NCBI RefSeq assembly: GCF_021917145.1
Contig: NW_025813735.1
Coordinates: 281,496 to 345,495, forward strand
Origin: Hypomesus transpacificus
Lineage: Eukaryota; Chordata; Actinopteri; Osmeriformes; Osmeridae
Reading direction: 5' to 3'
DNA length: 64,000 bases
Of this stretch, positions 20,163 to 38,573 are shown one piece after another. The notes beneath the pieces were generated by a model that saw only the letters and a program-made list of their open reading frames with translations, made no database searches and was not told the origin of the DNA. The translations under genes were made by a program, and so were the position numbers. The stretch's first letter is position 1. Each line of letters starts with the position of its first letter.

Positions 20163-21822
20163 ATGGAAGCAAATCGTGACCAAAATTCAAATGAAAATGC
20201 ATTTCCAGAAATGCATTTTCATTTTAAGAATGTGGCTGCATTTTTTGACTCATAAATGAAATTAGTAATCAATCACCCTATTTGCATTTTAATTTTCTTC
20301 CTTAAGACTGCTCATTCTTTCACTTAATTAAAATGAAAACGAAAAAGACATTTTAAATTTAATTTTCAAAATATGCCCCAGCAAATAGATACCAAAATTC
20401 AATTTGAAATGTAAAATTTGAAAATGAAAATGCATTTCCAGGAATGCATTTTCATTTTAAGAACGTGGCTGCAAAATCGCGACCACAATTCAAATGAAAA
20501 TGCATTTCCAGAAATTCATTTTCAAGAACGTGGCTGCAAAATCGTGACCACAATTCAAATTCAAATGCATTACCAGAAATGCATTTTCATTTTCAGAACG
20601 TGGCTGCAAAATCGTGACCACAATTCAAATTCAAATGCATTTCCAGAAATGCATTTTCATTTTAAGAATGTGGCTGCATTATTTGACTCATAAATAAAAT
20701 TAGTAATCAATCATCCTATTTGCATTTGCATTTTCCTCATCAAGACTGCACATGTTATGCCATAATCAAAAAAAAAACAGAGCGGACATTGCATTTTCAT
20801 TTTCATGTTCTGCCCGCAAAAAACTGCCCATAATTCGAAAACGAAAATGCATTCTGAGCGGCGCAGTAGAGTGACGTCAGTAGCCGTCACAGACGTACAC
20901 ATTAATGAGGTTGCCATAGTAAACCTCTCTTCAGTCCTGGAACGGCTGGATGCTGTGGAGCCTCAAATGGGACGGGGACGACCAACCATCCACATCCCGT
21001 TCGAGTCCATCGAAAACTATTTATTAAATGGTCTACTTTTCCCTGTGAAAGCAAGCTGTTTCACCTTTGGCCTAGTTCAGACAAAATCTGAATTTCCGCA
21101 ATCTGAATTTGAATTTCCGCAATCTGAATTTCAAGAATCTGAATTCCTGCAATCTGAATTCCTGCAATCTGAATTTCAAGAATCTGAATTCCTGCAATCT
21201 GAATTTTAGAATTTTTTCAATTCAACATTTGAAATGAATTTATTTAAATTAATTTAAATTAATTTAAATTAATTTAAATCAATTTAAATTAAATTAAATT
21301 AATTAAATTAAAAATTAAATTAAATTAAATTTCTGGAAATGCATTTGAATTTGAATTGTGGTCACGATTTTGCAGCCACGTTCTGAAAATGGAAATGCAT
21401 TTCTGGTAATGCATTTGAATTTGAATTGTGGTCACGATTTTGCAGCCACGTTCTTGAAAATGAAAATGCATTTCTGGAAATGCATTTTCATTTGAATTGT
21501 GGTCACGATTTTGCAGCCACGTTCTTAAAATGAAAATGCATTCCTGGAAATGCATTTTCATTTTCAAATTTTACATTTCAAATTGAATTTTGGTATCTAT
21601 TTGCTGGGGCATATTTTGAAAATTAAATTTAAAATGTCTTTTTCGTTTTCATTTTAATTAAGTGAAAGAATGAGCAGTCTTAAGGAAGAAAATTAAAATG
21701 CAAATAGGGTGATTGATTACTAATTTCATTTATGAGTCAAAAAATGCAGCCACATTCTTAAAATGAAAATGCATTTCTGGAAATGCATTTTCATTTGAAT
21801 TTTGGTCACGATTTGCTTCCAT
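20163..21822. mobile_element. 1.66 kb fold-back (long inverted repeat) transposon with 8-bp target duplication
   Basis: Left arm 20163 to about 20700 begins ATGGAAGCAAATCGTGACC. The right arm, about 21320-21822, is its reverse complement and ends GGTCACGATTTGCTTCCAT. The identical 8-bp sequence ACATCTGT flanks both sides (20155-20162, 21823-21830). The arms are made of subrepeats (AAATGCATTTCCAGAAATGC, AAGAACGTGGCTGCAAAATC). The core holds a plus-strand frame at about 20805-21209 (GRGRPTIHIPFESIENYLLNG, then an EFxQSEFxQ repeat) that may be a captured or degenerate transposon gene, plus an AATTTAAATT repeat at 21236-21330. The boundaries are firm; the superfamily is not. Confidence 0.9.
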
Positions 21823-22064
21823 ACATCTGTAGCACTTCCTACAACAGTCTAACCAACAGTGAAGAAACAACCTGTAACACGACAGACGAGATCCACCCAC
21901 CTTCTGTGAAGTGACGACAACGCCCCCGCCCCCCCAAAAAAACGTAAGTCTCTTTTAGTGTGTAGTAACCTGTTATTCTCTCTTGTTTAATTTGAATCTA
22001 ACGTCAATTATAGTTTTCTCTCTCTGTCTTAGGTTCAGGTCTCGCTACGTCGCTATCCACGACA

Positions 22065-23735
22065 ATGTCCTCTCCCCCGAATACCAGCTACCTCACCGCC
22101 GACCTGAAGCGATGCGTCGTGAACGACAGGATGGAGCCGTTTATCGTCCTCTACATTCTCATCTTCCTCGTGAGCCTGGCGGGAAACGCGACGTCCCTTT
22201 GGGCTTTCACCTGCGGCTCGTGTTTCCACGGTAGCAAGGAGTGTACAAACGTCTACCTGACCAACCTGCTTGCCTCCGATCTTATTCTGACGCTGGCCTT
22301 GCCCTTCAAGATCGCCAAGGATTTGGGTGTGTTGTCCTGGGAAATGATGGTGTTCCACTGCCAGGTCAGCGCGGTGCTTATCTACATCAGCTTGTACGCA
22401 TCCATCTTCTTCCTGGCTTTCATCAGTGTGGACCGCTACCTACAGGTGATGACTAAGTTATTGTCCGTCTAGAACAGTGTCACTATTGGTTAAAGTTCTG
22501 GGTTTATAAGTAGCCTATTAGACAACCATCTGATAGGAGAGAGTTGACCTACACCTCAGAAGAATGACCAGTTCAGACACAGAGGTAGGGTTAGCAAAGC
22601 TTCTCTCAGGCATGAAGGTCAGGGGTCATGATTTATAGTGAATAAATCAAACACAGACAACAGGTGTTCCTCAATCAGGCGAACCCCAAATCATGAACAG
22701 GACAGCCACGACATGAACAGGACAGCCACGACATGAACAGGACAGCCACGACATGAACAGGACAGCCACGGTACTTTAGAAAAGCTTAAAAACGATCAGG
22801 ACTCCTAGAAGTCGGGCCTAGAAAGTAACATTTTAGGGTTCCCCTGACCCAGACACTCATCACCACCCAGAGCCTATATACCACTCAGCCTAGATTGTAC
22901 TTTAGGCTGTAGTACAAGTATAACTGTCCTATTCAGGATTATTCCATGATCCAATATTGATTACATAAAGAACCCAGCAGATGGAGGAACAGATGGATTG
23001 CATCAACAGATAATAAGTTAGCTATTATTGTAAGCTTCCTCACTTCAAATAAAAGCGTCTCTCCAAACCAATGAAATCGTAACTCCTCCCACGCAGGTGA
23101 TTGGCAGCCCCCGCGTGCTGAGCATGCGTGGCGTGGGCTTTGCCCGGCTGATGTCGGCGGTGGTGTGGATGCTGGTCCTCGTCGTCATGGTTCCCAACAT
23201 GCTCCTCCCAATCCACAGCTTGGCGGAGGAGTCCCACCTCAGCTGCTCCGCCCTGAAGAAGGACGTGGGTCTTCACTGGCACACCTTCTCCGTCTTCCTT
23301 TCCATGGCGCTGTTCCTAAACGCCTCCGTCGCCGTGCTGATCTCCAGCGGGCTCGTCCTGCAAAGGCTGCTGGGAAGCAGGAAGAATCCCGGCGACCGGG
23401 ACAGCGCCTGCCAGGCCACCGTCTACATCGCCGTGGTGACCGTGGCGTACGTGGTTAGCTTCGTACCGTACCACGCCGTCCGCACTCCGTACACTCTCAC
23501 CCAGGCCCAGGTCCTGGAGCAGGACTGCCCCACCAGGAGACACCTCTTCCTGGCTAAGGAATCCACCTGGCTGCTGGCCTTGCTGCATGTGTGTTTTGAC
23601 CCTGCTTTCTACTACTTCTTCTCTCAGTCCTTCAGAGAGAGGATCGGGAAAGTATTTGACAGGAGGACTAGGAAGTCTGTTTCTGTCACCGAACCTGCTG
23701 CTGTGATTCTGCATTCTGTAACTGCCACAGACTGA
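22065..23735 (+). CDS. gpr171: GPR171-like receptor (2 coding exons)
   Basis: Exon 22065-22445 (donor GTGATG) joins exon 23097-23735 (acceptor CCACGCAG) in phase 0 to give 339 residues. An AG near 22032 suggests an upstream 5' UTR exon. Family-specific blocks match GPR171: FHCQVSAVLIYISLYASIFFLAFISVDRYLQ, VVWMLVLVVMVPNMLLPI, FVPYHAVRTPYTLTQ, LFLAKESTWLLAL, CFDPAFYYFFSQSFR. The arginine motif is intact (DRY). GPR171 is a plasma-membrane receptor reported to bind the peptide BigLEN. In mammals it lies beside P2RY14/GPR87/P2RY12 and near CLRN1, matching the neighbours here. The intron (22446-23096) contains a 20-bp minisatellite. The protein is slightly longer than mammalian GPR171 (about 319). 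Confidence 0.88.
22693..22772 (+). repeat. 20-bp tandem repeat x4 in the gpr171 intron
   Basis: ATGAACAGGACAGCCACGAC repeated four times without interruption. Confidence 0.9.
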
Positions 23736-24041
23736 ACGCAGGCAGGCTCTAACCCACACAGACAGCAGTTAGGAATCAGGGTAGGCTATCATTTTACTGA
23801 AACTAGAGATGAGAAGAGTCTTGGTGGATTTAACTATCATTTTCATCTGACATCTGAACAAATGGCTTCATATGTAAAAAAAGATTTAATGTATTCAATT
23901 GTATTCTGTGAACTACTCAATTTGGAAATGTATTTTGTCATGGAAAATCTTTATGGATGTGTTGTTCACTTTGATCAAGTCACAATGAAATATAAGCTAT
24001 ATTGTATTTAAAACAAAAACAAAATTTCAAGTTTGATTACA

Positions 24042-24047
24042 AATAAA
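24042..24047 (+). terminator. Poly(A) signal AATAAA for gpr171
   Basis: AATAAA about 300 bp after the gpr171 stop at 23735. Confidence 0.6.
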
Positions 24048-24074
24048 TTCTGTTTTGGCACAATAACTACTTTA

Positions 24075-24180
24075 GGGGGAATAGTGTATCTCATTGGTCA
24101 AACATTTGGCTACAGGTCATGAGGTTGCAGGTTACATTTTTCCGTGAACGTCGATTTGGATAAAAGCGTCTGTGTAAGAA
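24075..24180 (+). mobile_element. Degenerate tRNA-derived SINE
   Basis: ATCTCATTGGTCAAACATTTGG ... GTCATGAGGTTGCAGGTTAC resembles tRNA-like A and B box regions. The 3' tail TTTGGATAAAAGCGTCTGTG is the tail shared by many fish SINEs. Strongly diverged, so an old copy. Confidence 0.6.
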
Positions 24181-24772
24181 TCATAGTTCAAGAAGGTTCT
24201 ATTCTATATAGGCCTATATAGGAATAGGCTATACAATCTGTATTCCATCTATTTAGCCCCTGGGGACCACGCGTCTTGTCTTTCTATTGGTTCAGAAGTC
24301 TTTACAACAACGTTATTGTCCCTTGTGTCACGTGGCCAATGAGGTTCCATCAATTATATTCAAGCGCAATTAACTTGACATTTATGATGGCTCAGGGAAC
24401 CGGATAGGACCGTCCTCGAGTCTGCTGTCTGTCTGAGCAACGCTGTATCGACTCCATCAGACGTTCAGGTTTTTTTTTCTTCCGGGGCGCTTCTCATCTC
24501 CGTAGCTGTCCTCGAGGAGAGCTCCTCGAAATTTAAAACCCTGGTTACTTGGAGACGACCAGCAGATGAACTGCCAGTGTAACTAAATACTCACCGGACA
24601 TTTTAGAATCGAAACACGCTACTTTCCCCGATTGGACTTGATAAGATAGTAGGCTATAAGAAAAAAAGTCATGATTTGGACTGGGACCCATTTGCCGTTA
24701 CAGAAGTCACAAACGGGGGAGAGCGCCTCAGGGAGATGAGCAGCCTGGGTTAGACTCCAATATCGCCTCATT

Positions 24773-27700
24773 ATGCCAAATCGACAAAAGAAGATAATAT
24801 TTGGCATCGCCGGGGTGTTTAGTTTTGCCAGCGTTCTCATCGTTGCTGCAGCCATGGGCACGCCGTTTTGGGTAAACGGGACCGTTCTGTGTAAAACAGG
24901 AGCTCAACTAGTTAACGCGTCGGGACACGAACTAGACAAATTTATCGGAAGGATAAACTACGGCCTGTTTCATGGACAGAGAGTCAAACAGTGTGGACTA
25001 GGCGGAAGACCCTTCAGGTTTTCGTGTGAGTATAGGCCTGGTTTATTTCACGATAAGAAGATGGTTGAATTGTGTCTATTTAAAGATTAGAGATCAGTTG
25101 TTTGCCTCCTTGCTCATATATAATTCAAAGCAAATAACAATGAATGCAACAAGCAGTGACGTCAGCCCCATTAATAGTTGAAATGACATTGATAAAATAC
25201 TTACTTATTTATATGATAATAACAAACATTAGTATTGTGCCTGAAAATTTGGTTAAGGTTAATGAACTCTTGACGTTTTAATGGTTATAAGAGTAAGTGA
25301 CACAAAATATATGTCCCTTGCCTGTTGAATTGGTTGAGTGGCTTTGAAAATGACTTGCTCATTTTGGACGGCATGGAATGAATTGAAAGGAGAGTTGACT
25401 CTCTCGGTTATTAAAACAACAACAGTCCTGACAGAGTAAAAAGATTGCCTGATGTAAATCTCTTGGAGAAGCTTTGGCCCTTGCATGAGGCCAGCACAGC
25501 CTCCCTTCACAGCACATTTCAAAGTGTTTTTATGTAGCTCCACTTGGACCTAAGTTATACAAACACTCAACGGGTCAAGTAAAAACTCTTGGTGTTAAAT
25601 TAACTATTTGAAACCCATAAAATAGGCCTATATCAACAGATCCAAACATGTAAAGTGAATAGTTCACCGAACTGTCTTCTCCCCCTCTCATTGGTCAACA
25701 GCCCTAGGAAGGGAGATGAAATGTTGCAGTTAAGAGATTTCCTGAGATAACGACACATTTTAGTTTGCGAACAGAGGGAGTCTTTGTTTTCGATGTGACA
25801 TAAGCATTTTTGCACTAATGAGGGTTGGAGTACACTCAGAAAGATGTTGTGCTTGACTAGACAGCCAATGGAGCCTACCCATTGGTTCTGATAAACAAAA
25901 CCAGTTTGTTCACTTATAGGCCATCTGTCCTTGTGTTAGTACTGTATAGATTTTCTCTGGATGATTTGATCTATTCTCAAAAACGCTGGCGTTATTTACT
26001 GTTAAGGTTCAATTTACTGTGAAACATAACAATTAGGGGTGTGACAATATATCATGGAACAAACATTTTACAATATGTATCGTAGAGTTATGGCAATATT
26101 TTTACAATATGATGTCCGTTTGATCCAATTGGTTGAGCTACCTGTTCGTGACCTACTCTGCACCTGCGTCATGCGTGCATTCATTGCATTCACAGGAATC
26201 GCTTGAACTGAGTTAACTAAATTGTATGTACAACAAAGAAAATTATTGCAAATGTTTAATGTTTTTGAGAAAATCGGTTAATTGAGGTTGTTTCATTAAA
26301 AATGATGTTCAAAATATCGTGATACGTATTGTATCGTACACCCAGTATTGTGATACGTATCAAATCGTGAGCTGAGTGTATCGTTACACCCCTAATAACG
26401 ATCATATCCGTTCAACAAAACATTGTGTTCTCTCTTCACCCTCTCCTTCCTCTCCTCTCACCCCTCTGTCCTCCATCTCACGTTAATAGTTTTCCCAGAC
26501 ATGCTGGATTTCATCCCAGCGAGTCTTCACGTGACGGTGATCTTCTTCTGTGGTGTGCTACTTCTGTTCTCCTCCGTGGCGACGGCGTTCTTCATGTTCA
26601 ACGCCTTTGGGAGTCCGTACGAGACGCTGCACGGCCCGCTGGGCCTCTATCTCTGGACCTTCGTCTGCTGTGAGCTTCACATCATGTTTAGACTTGTTCA
26701 GCCCTTTTCACCAGCAGTGTCCCAGAGGAATTCACAGATGCCCACAGATCGGCACCTATAACTAAGCTAAACCCTCAAGGAAGACGATGTAAAACTCAGG
26801 GTCAAAAGGAAACGTCAATATGCGGTTTTACTGAGACCGATACATATTCAGGCCGGTAAACAGCGTCTGGGTTTTAGCCAGGCCCAGCCACGGACAAGCC
26901 GCAGCTCTGGGACATGTTTCTATATGGAGCTTTGAGTTTGGTGTGTTGAGGCCTGACTCAGGATTAGACCATTTCTGAACATGGTAGTGAAGTAGAAGTT
27001 CCTAGCTTAGTGAATAGTGATCCAAGGTTAGTGTAGTGATATATCTTCAGGTTAGTGTAGTGATATCTCTAGGTTAGTGGAGTGATATCTCTAGGTTAGT
27101 GGAGTGATATCTCTAGGTTAGTGTAGTGATATCTCTAGGTTAGTGTAGTGATATCTCTAGGTTAGTGTAGTGATATCTCTAGGTTGGTGTAGTGATATCT
27201 CTAGGTTAGTGTACTGATATCTCTAGGTTGTCCCTCACAAAGTGGGACTCTTTCCAGACAGTTCTTCAAACATGGATCAGGTGTGTCTAATCAAGGCTCT
27301 GTGGGGGGTGGACTATTCATCCACTGAATAAGGGACCCAATTAAGAAACCCAGCACCAGAGCTACTAAAGATTTATTTCCTGAGGTGGGGTGGGGTGGTA
27401 ATTAATCAATGTTGTTGCCAAGTACCAAGGGCCAAGACACAGATTCTATTTGGTCTCTGTTACTGAAAATCACTATTGTGAAATGACACCTCAATTTACT
27501 GTATCAATATGGATACAAAAGAAAAAAGTCTTAGCGCCCCATAACTTGATTTTTGGATTAAGAGTTGTGGAAAATGGCTACACAAATAAAACATGATTAG
27601 ATTGAATTAAGTGTAAAAGTGTCCGGAGTCAAATCCCTCCCTGGCTCTTTGCTGCAGATCTTCTCCTCACTCTCACCTGCACTCACACTTAACTTACAAA

Positions 27701-28052
27701 CTACCAAATAAAGCATAACAAATGCATATCTGTCCTGTTGTCTTCGCAGCAATTGTGTTTCCTCAACCAGTTTTCTTTCATCGCAGGCTTCTGCAGCTGC
27801 CTGGTGATGACCCTGTTCGCGTCCGAGGTGAAGATCAATCACCTGTCCGACAAGATCGCCAACTTCAACGAAGTCAACTTCGTCTACAAGACGTACACGG
27901 AGTGGTACGACCACTCCTTCTGGATAATCTTCCTCACCTTCCTCCTGCACTGCCTCAACTTCCTGTTGATCCGCGTGGCCGGGATCCAGTTTCCGTTTCA
28001 AGAGGCCAAAGACTTAGCAGTAAACACGGGCGCTGTGGATCTCATGTACTGA
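24773..28052 (+). CDS. clrn1: Clarin-1 (3 exons, complete)
   Basis: Exons 24773-25025, 26490-26669 and 27787-28052 join in frame (phase 1, phase 1) to exactly 232 residues, the length of human CLRN1. It starts MPNRQKKIIFGIAGVFSFAS and ends VDLMY. Four membrane segments are visible: GIAGVFSFASVLIVAAAMG, VTVIFFCGVLLLFSSVATAFFMF, LYLWTFVCCFCSCLVMTLFA, and FWIIFLTFLLHCLNFLLIRVAG. The first extracellular loop has the NAS sequon and the VLCKTGAQLVNASG block. The C-terminus fits a class II PDZ ligand. Clarin-1 is a tetraspan protein of hair-cell bundles and photoreceptor synapses; loss causes Usher syndrome type 3A in humans. Intron 1 carries a hAT MITE (26034-26394); intron 2 carries a 24-bp repeat. 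Confidence 0.96.
26034..26394. mobile_element. hAT-type MITE with 8-bp target duplication
   Basis: Ends are TAGGGGTGTGACAATAT at 26034 and ATCGTTACACCCCTA ending at 26394. Flanks are ATAACAAT (26026-26033) and ATAACGAT (26395-26402), 7 of 8 identical. No open frame is visible. It lies in clrn1 intron 1. Confidence 0.85.
27030..27232 (+). repeat. 24-bp tandem repeat, about 8 copies, clrn1 intron 2
   Basis: ATATCTCTAGGTTAGTGTAGTG units repeat with GTGTA/GTGGA variants. Each carries TAG|GTTAGTG, which resembles a weak splice site. Confidence 0.85.
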
Positions 28053-28803
28053 CTACTGCTACGTTGTTTAGTTTTACCCCCCCTTAGCGACACTGAGCCT
28101 CCCCTATTAACTAGCCCCTCAATAGAGTCTTGAGGCGTGCGTCCACCTATTTGAGCGCTGTTGAAAGGACCGAAGCTAATCGGAGACTCTTAAGCCTGTT
28201 CTTGTCCTCCTGTGACAAGCTAGCCGTCTTTTCCGTGAGAATAAGAGACTCCCTCGGGAACTCCCGGCGAGAAAACCGTCTTGAATCTCCTTAGATTGGT
28301 GAGGGTGTTTTTTCCATCGTATCGTTAATTGCGGTGTCTTGTTGCCGTAGATGGTGTTCGAATTAGAGGCCCGGATTACACAGCCAGTGAAAGGTGGATG
28401 TTTAGCCTACTTTCCCTTATTTTATTGTTCATGTGTTTTTATGCTGTAGGTGTCCTAGCCTAACAGTGAAAGTCTACTCTAACATTTTTCCGGAAATGTA
28501 GGCTAGGATGTTTGTTGAACAAAGTTGTATTCGTTACTGTAATAGGTTTAATTCGAAGTTTGGCTGACAGAATATGCCTATTAGAAAACTGTGGGAATTA
28601 TATTTCTGTTTTGGTCATTTAGTAGCCTGATGAATTTGTCACACGATGTGCCAATTATTGTGATTTTATAACCGGTCAGTTAAACTTCTGTAGCATTTAT
28701 AGGGCTCATGTTTTGTTTATAGACCTGTTTCTGGCACTGACAGAAGTAACGTCAAAACATTTTGTTGAAAGAATTTCTGCCCTCTTTTCATGTGTCTCTT
28801 TAT

Positions 28804-28809
28804 AATAAA
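28804..28809 (+). terminator. Poly(A) signal AATAAA for clrn1
   Basis: AATAAA about 750 bp after the clrn1 stop in AT-rich sequence. An earlier alternative was not noticed. Confidence 0.45.
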
Positions 28810-28829
28810 ATATTGATATTTACTGTGAA

Positions 28830-29905
28830 GGACCTCTTCATTCACAATCACACTTTAAGCTACATTGCTGAAGAAGCGGTTAGCCTACTGGTAAATTTTC
28901 AATGGCTTTCCATTGCTTTAAATATCAAACAGTTTGATAAAACTTTCCATCCTTTCTTTCATTCTCTTTCTCTCCATCCTTCTTCTCTATCGTTTTATTG
29001 TTCTGTTAAGAGTATTTTTACCACAAGCTGGCAGTGTGGTCAAACCATTTGAGACACAGAATCCAAGCAAAATAAGAAAAAGATCAATCCCATCTTTTCA
29101 GCTGAACAGATAAAAGGCCTTCTACAAAAGAGCAGTAAACTGTTTTATTAGTTGCCATAGCCTTATGAAACATAACTGACAGACATGATAGGCTATAATT
29201 AAAGAGGCCACTCCTGCAAGCTACACTCCTACCGTTCAGGAACGTTCAAAGTTGTCTTTGAGGTGGCTGTATCTTAGTAACCTGATCATGAATATGCAGC
29301 TCCACAGAAGCATATAACACAGACAACTTAGCCTGGCCCCTTCAGGGAAAAGTAAACAAGAATAGTTGAAGACTACTGGGTGGCATCCAGTTAGACTTGT
29401 ATGAACAGTCCTTGTTGCCCTTTATAGGTTTGTCCTTGACTGCACTCTAAAACACGGTAAGATTTTATGCTATCTGGCTGTGGTAGTATAGATTTATGAA
29501 TGAGTTATTAATTAAATTATTTGTTGACTTTATAGTAGCCTATGACACCCCTTGTCTTTACAATATTTTGTATATGTGTTTAATTCTGCTAGATGTGACT
29601 CAAGCATTTTTGCTGTTGTTACAAAAAAGTCAACTATTTACGTGACTAAATTATGATGTAATCTAAAAATATATATTTGCACGGCTAATAACTCAATATT
29701 TGTGTTTTGGATTTACAGTGTGCTTGGTTATGTCATTTGCACAAAAAAAAATGTTTGGCCTCTGTTTCAGTCTTAGATGACAATTTTTTTAATTTAAACT
29801 AATAATGGTAGGCTACTGCACTTTAGTTCAATGCGTATTTCACAACCTGTTCCTTGAACATTTTGGTATTGCCTAGCCGGTGGAAAGCTTAAAGCAACCA
29901 CCACC
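28830..29905. other. Intergenic between clrn1 and mindy4b
   Basis: AT-rich; short frames without domains. Nothing recognisable. Confidence 0.5.
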
Positions 29906-29908
29906 AAC

Positions 29909-30169
29909 CAGAGATGGCAAAAGTACAAACATCCTTCACTCAGGTACAGATACTCATGATCTCATAGACTCTGATAAAAGTTGAAGTACTGACCACACTT
30001 TTTCAGTCAAGTTAAAGTAAATAAGTGTGGGTCTCTGACATATACTTAAATAAAATGAAGTCATTACTACTACCCGTTTTAGTAAAAAGTTGTAAGAAAA
30101 ATTGTGAGGTATTGATACCAGGAAGTACAGACTTAAGTACAGTAACAAAGTATTTACTTCCCATCTCTG
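29909..30169. mobile_element. MITE with CAGAGATGG terminal inverted repeats
   Basis: Left end CAGAGATGGCAAAAGTACAAA at 29909. Right end TTTACTTCCCATCTCTG ending at 30169. The interior has the repeated AAGTACAGAC / GAAGTACTGACC words typical of an abundant fish hAT-like MITE. The target duplication is not clear. A decayed second copy of the interior seems to follow at about 30300-30500. Confidence 0.65.
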
Positions 30170-30170
30170 C

Positions 30171-31070
30171 AACCATTTAAAAACCGTGTAATAACAACAT
30201 AATACATGTGTAATAACAGTGTACTAAAAGTATAATATCAACATAATTACAGAGTGATAACAGTATATATACATAAATAAAATGATCATGCCACCACATA
30301 CAGACAAAAACTTAAGTAAAGAGCCTGGTTGGAAAATGTAAGAAGTAAAAAGTAGGCCTAGAGATATGTATGCAAACTAATAATTAATGACTTCATGTAA
30401 AAAGTTGTCAGAATAAGTACCAATGTCCGAAAAATAAATTGTGAAGAACTGTTGTCAGAAAAATAAATTGTGAAATACTGATACCAGAAAAAAACGGAGG
30501 GGTCTTGGAGACGTGGGAAGTTTGTTTAGCAAGACACGTGTTTAAGACAATGTGAGTGGCGGAGTTTCAACATTTGACCAGAAGATGGGGGTAGGCTAGT
30601 GGGGGAGGAGGTGAGGAGCGCTACTGTAAGCTGGAGCTATAGAGCCGAACTGGTCTGAACACAGTCACGTGCGGCTTCAGCATAGGGACCAGGTTACACA
30701 AAAATACTTTATCTATTTGAGACAAAAAGAGAGAAAAAAGCATAGCCAAGACCTTCTATTAGTAGCCTTCAATTTAACGAATATTTTGCAGAATATCTTA
30801 TAGGCCATTATAATATGTGCTTGGTCACAAACTACAAGCCAAACTTCTCTGGCCATTTATGGTTACTTTAAAAGATACGTTAATTGCAGCGGAAGCATCA
30901 CAGACAGTCCTATATTCAAAATTGGCGAGAGCAATTTACTGACAATGTCTAGCAGATAAAAATGGAGTCCAAGGTCGACTAAACTCCGGAATTGCACGCA
31001 AACTCCGTTCTCCGTGGATTTTTAAACTTCCCTTTCGGAATGATCCACTTTTGAACATCTTCTGAACAAC
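30171..31070. other. 5' flank of mindy4b
   Basis: AT-rich to about 30490, then a GC-richer block 30490-30700 without an evident CpG island. No gene was recognised. This probably contains the mindy4b promoter. Confidence 0.35.
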
Positions 31071-31142
31071 ATGAGGCTGGATACCAGACAAGGTGTTAAT
31101 CGTCGCGAGTCACATCTTGTTGACTTAATATGTCCCTCGCAG

Positions 31143-38055
<6,913 letters not shown>

Positions 38056-38066
38056 CGCATTCACGT

Positions 38067-38206
38067 CTGCTCGTGTCTAACGTTACTTTACGCTGTATAC
38101 GTCTAGTCGTGTCTAACGTTACTTCACGCTGTATACGTCTGCTCGTGTCTAACGTTACTTTACGCTGTATACGTCTAGTCGTGTCTAACGTTACTTTACG
38201 CTGTAT
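38067..38206 (+). repeat. 36-bp tandem repeat x4 in the mindy4b 3' UTR
   Basis: CGTCTAGTCGTGTCTAACGT... TACGCTGTATA units repeat four times between the stop and the poly(A) signal. Confidence 0.9.
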
Positions 38207-38207
38207 A

Positions 38208-38213
38208 AATAAA
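38208..38213 (+). terminator. Poly(A) signal AATAAA for mindy4b
   Basis: AATAAA 150 bp after the mindy4b stop, immediately after the 36-bp repeats. Confidence 0.8.
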
Positions 38214-38403
38214 GGCAAACAAAACCTAACTGTATTTAACAGATGTGTTTATCTAGTCTGCTCAATCACCGGCGTTGATCCTCCAGTTCAGGCAAAATGA
38301 TGTCACTCAGTATACAGAGGGAAAATGATAAGACAGGGAAAAACCTTATGACTGAATCACACTAACATTCAGGACAAGTCAGTTTCTGTTACAGTGCGTG
38401 CTT

Positions 38404-38419
38404 TATCGCCCCCTGGTGG
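38404..38419 (-). promoter_or_regulatory. CTCF-like motif between convergent mindy4b and tsen34
   Basis: TATCGCCCCCTGGTGG; its reverse complement CCACCAGGGGGCGATA is a near-perfect CTCF core. It sits between the mindy4b poly(A) site and the tsen34 stop, a plausible insulator or terminator boundary. Occupancy is inferred. Confidence 0.5.
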
Positions 38420-38573
38420 GCCGACAGGGGACCTACACCACAGCAATGACCACATCCTCTCAGTGATGAGAGAGAGAAGCTGCCTGGGAGTTCCAACAAC
38501 ACAGCCACTGACATGAGGTCCGATGTCAGACACGCTGGCACTCCACACACACGTCTCGAGCGACACTGCGGTT

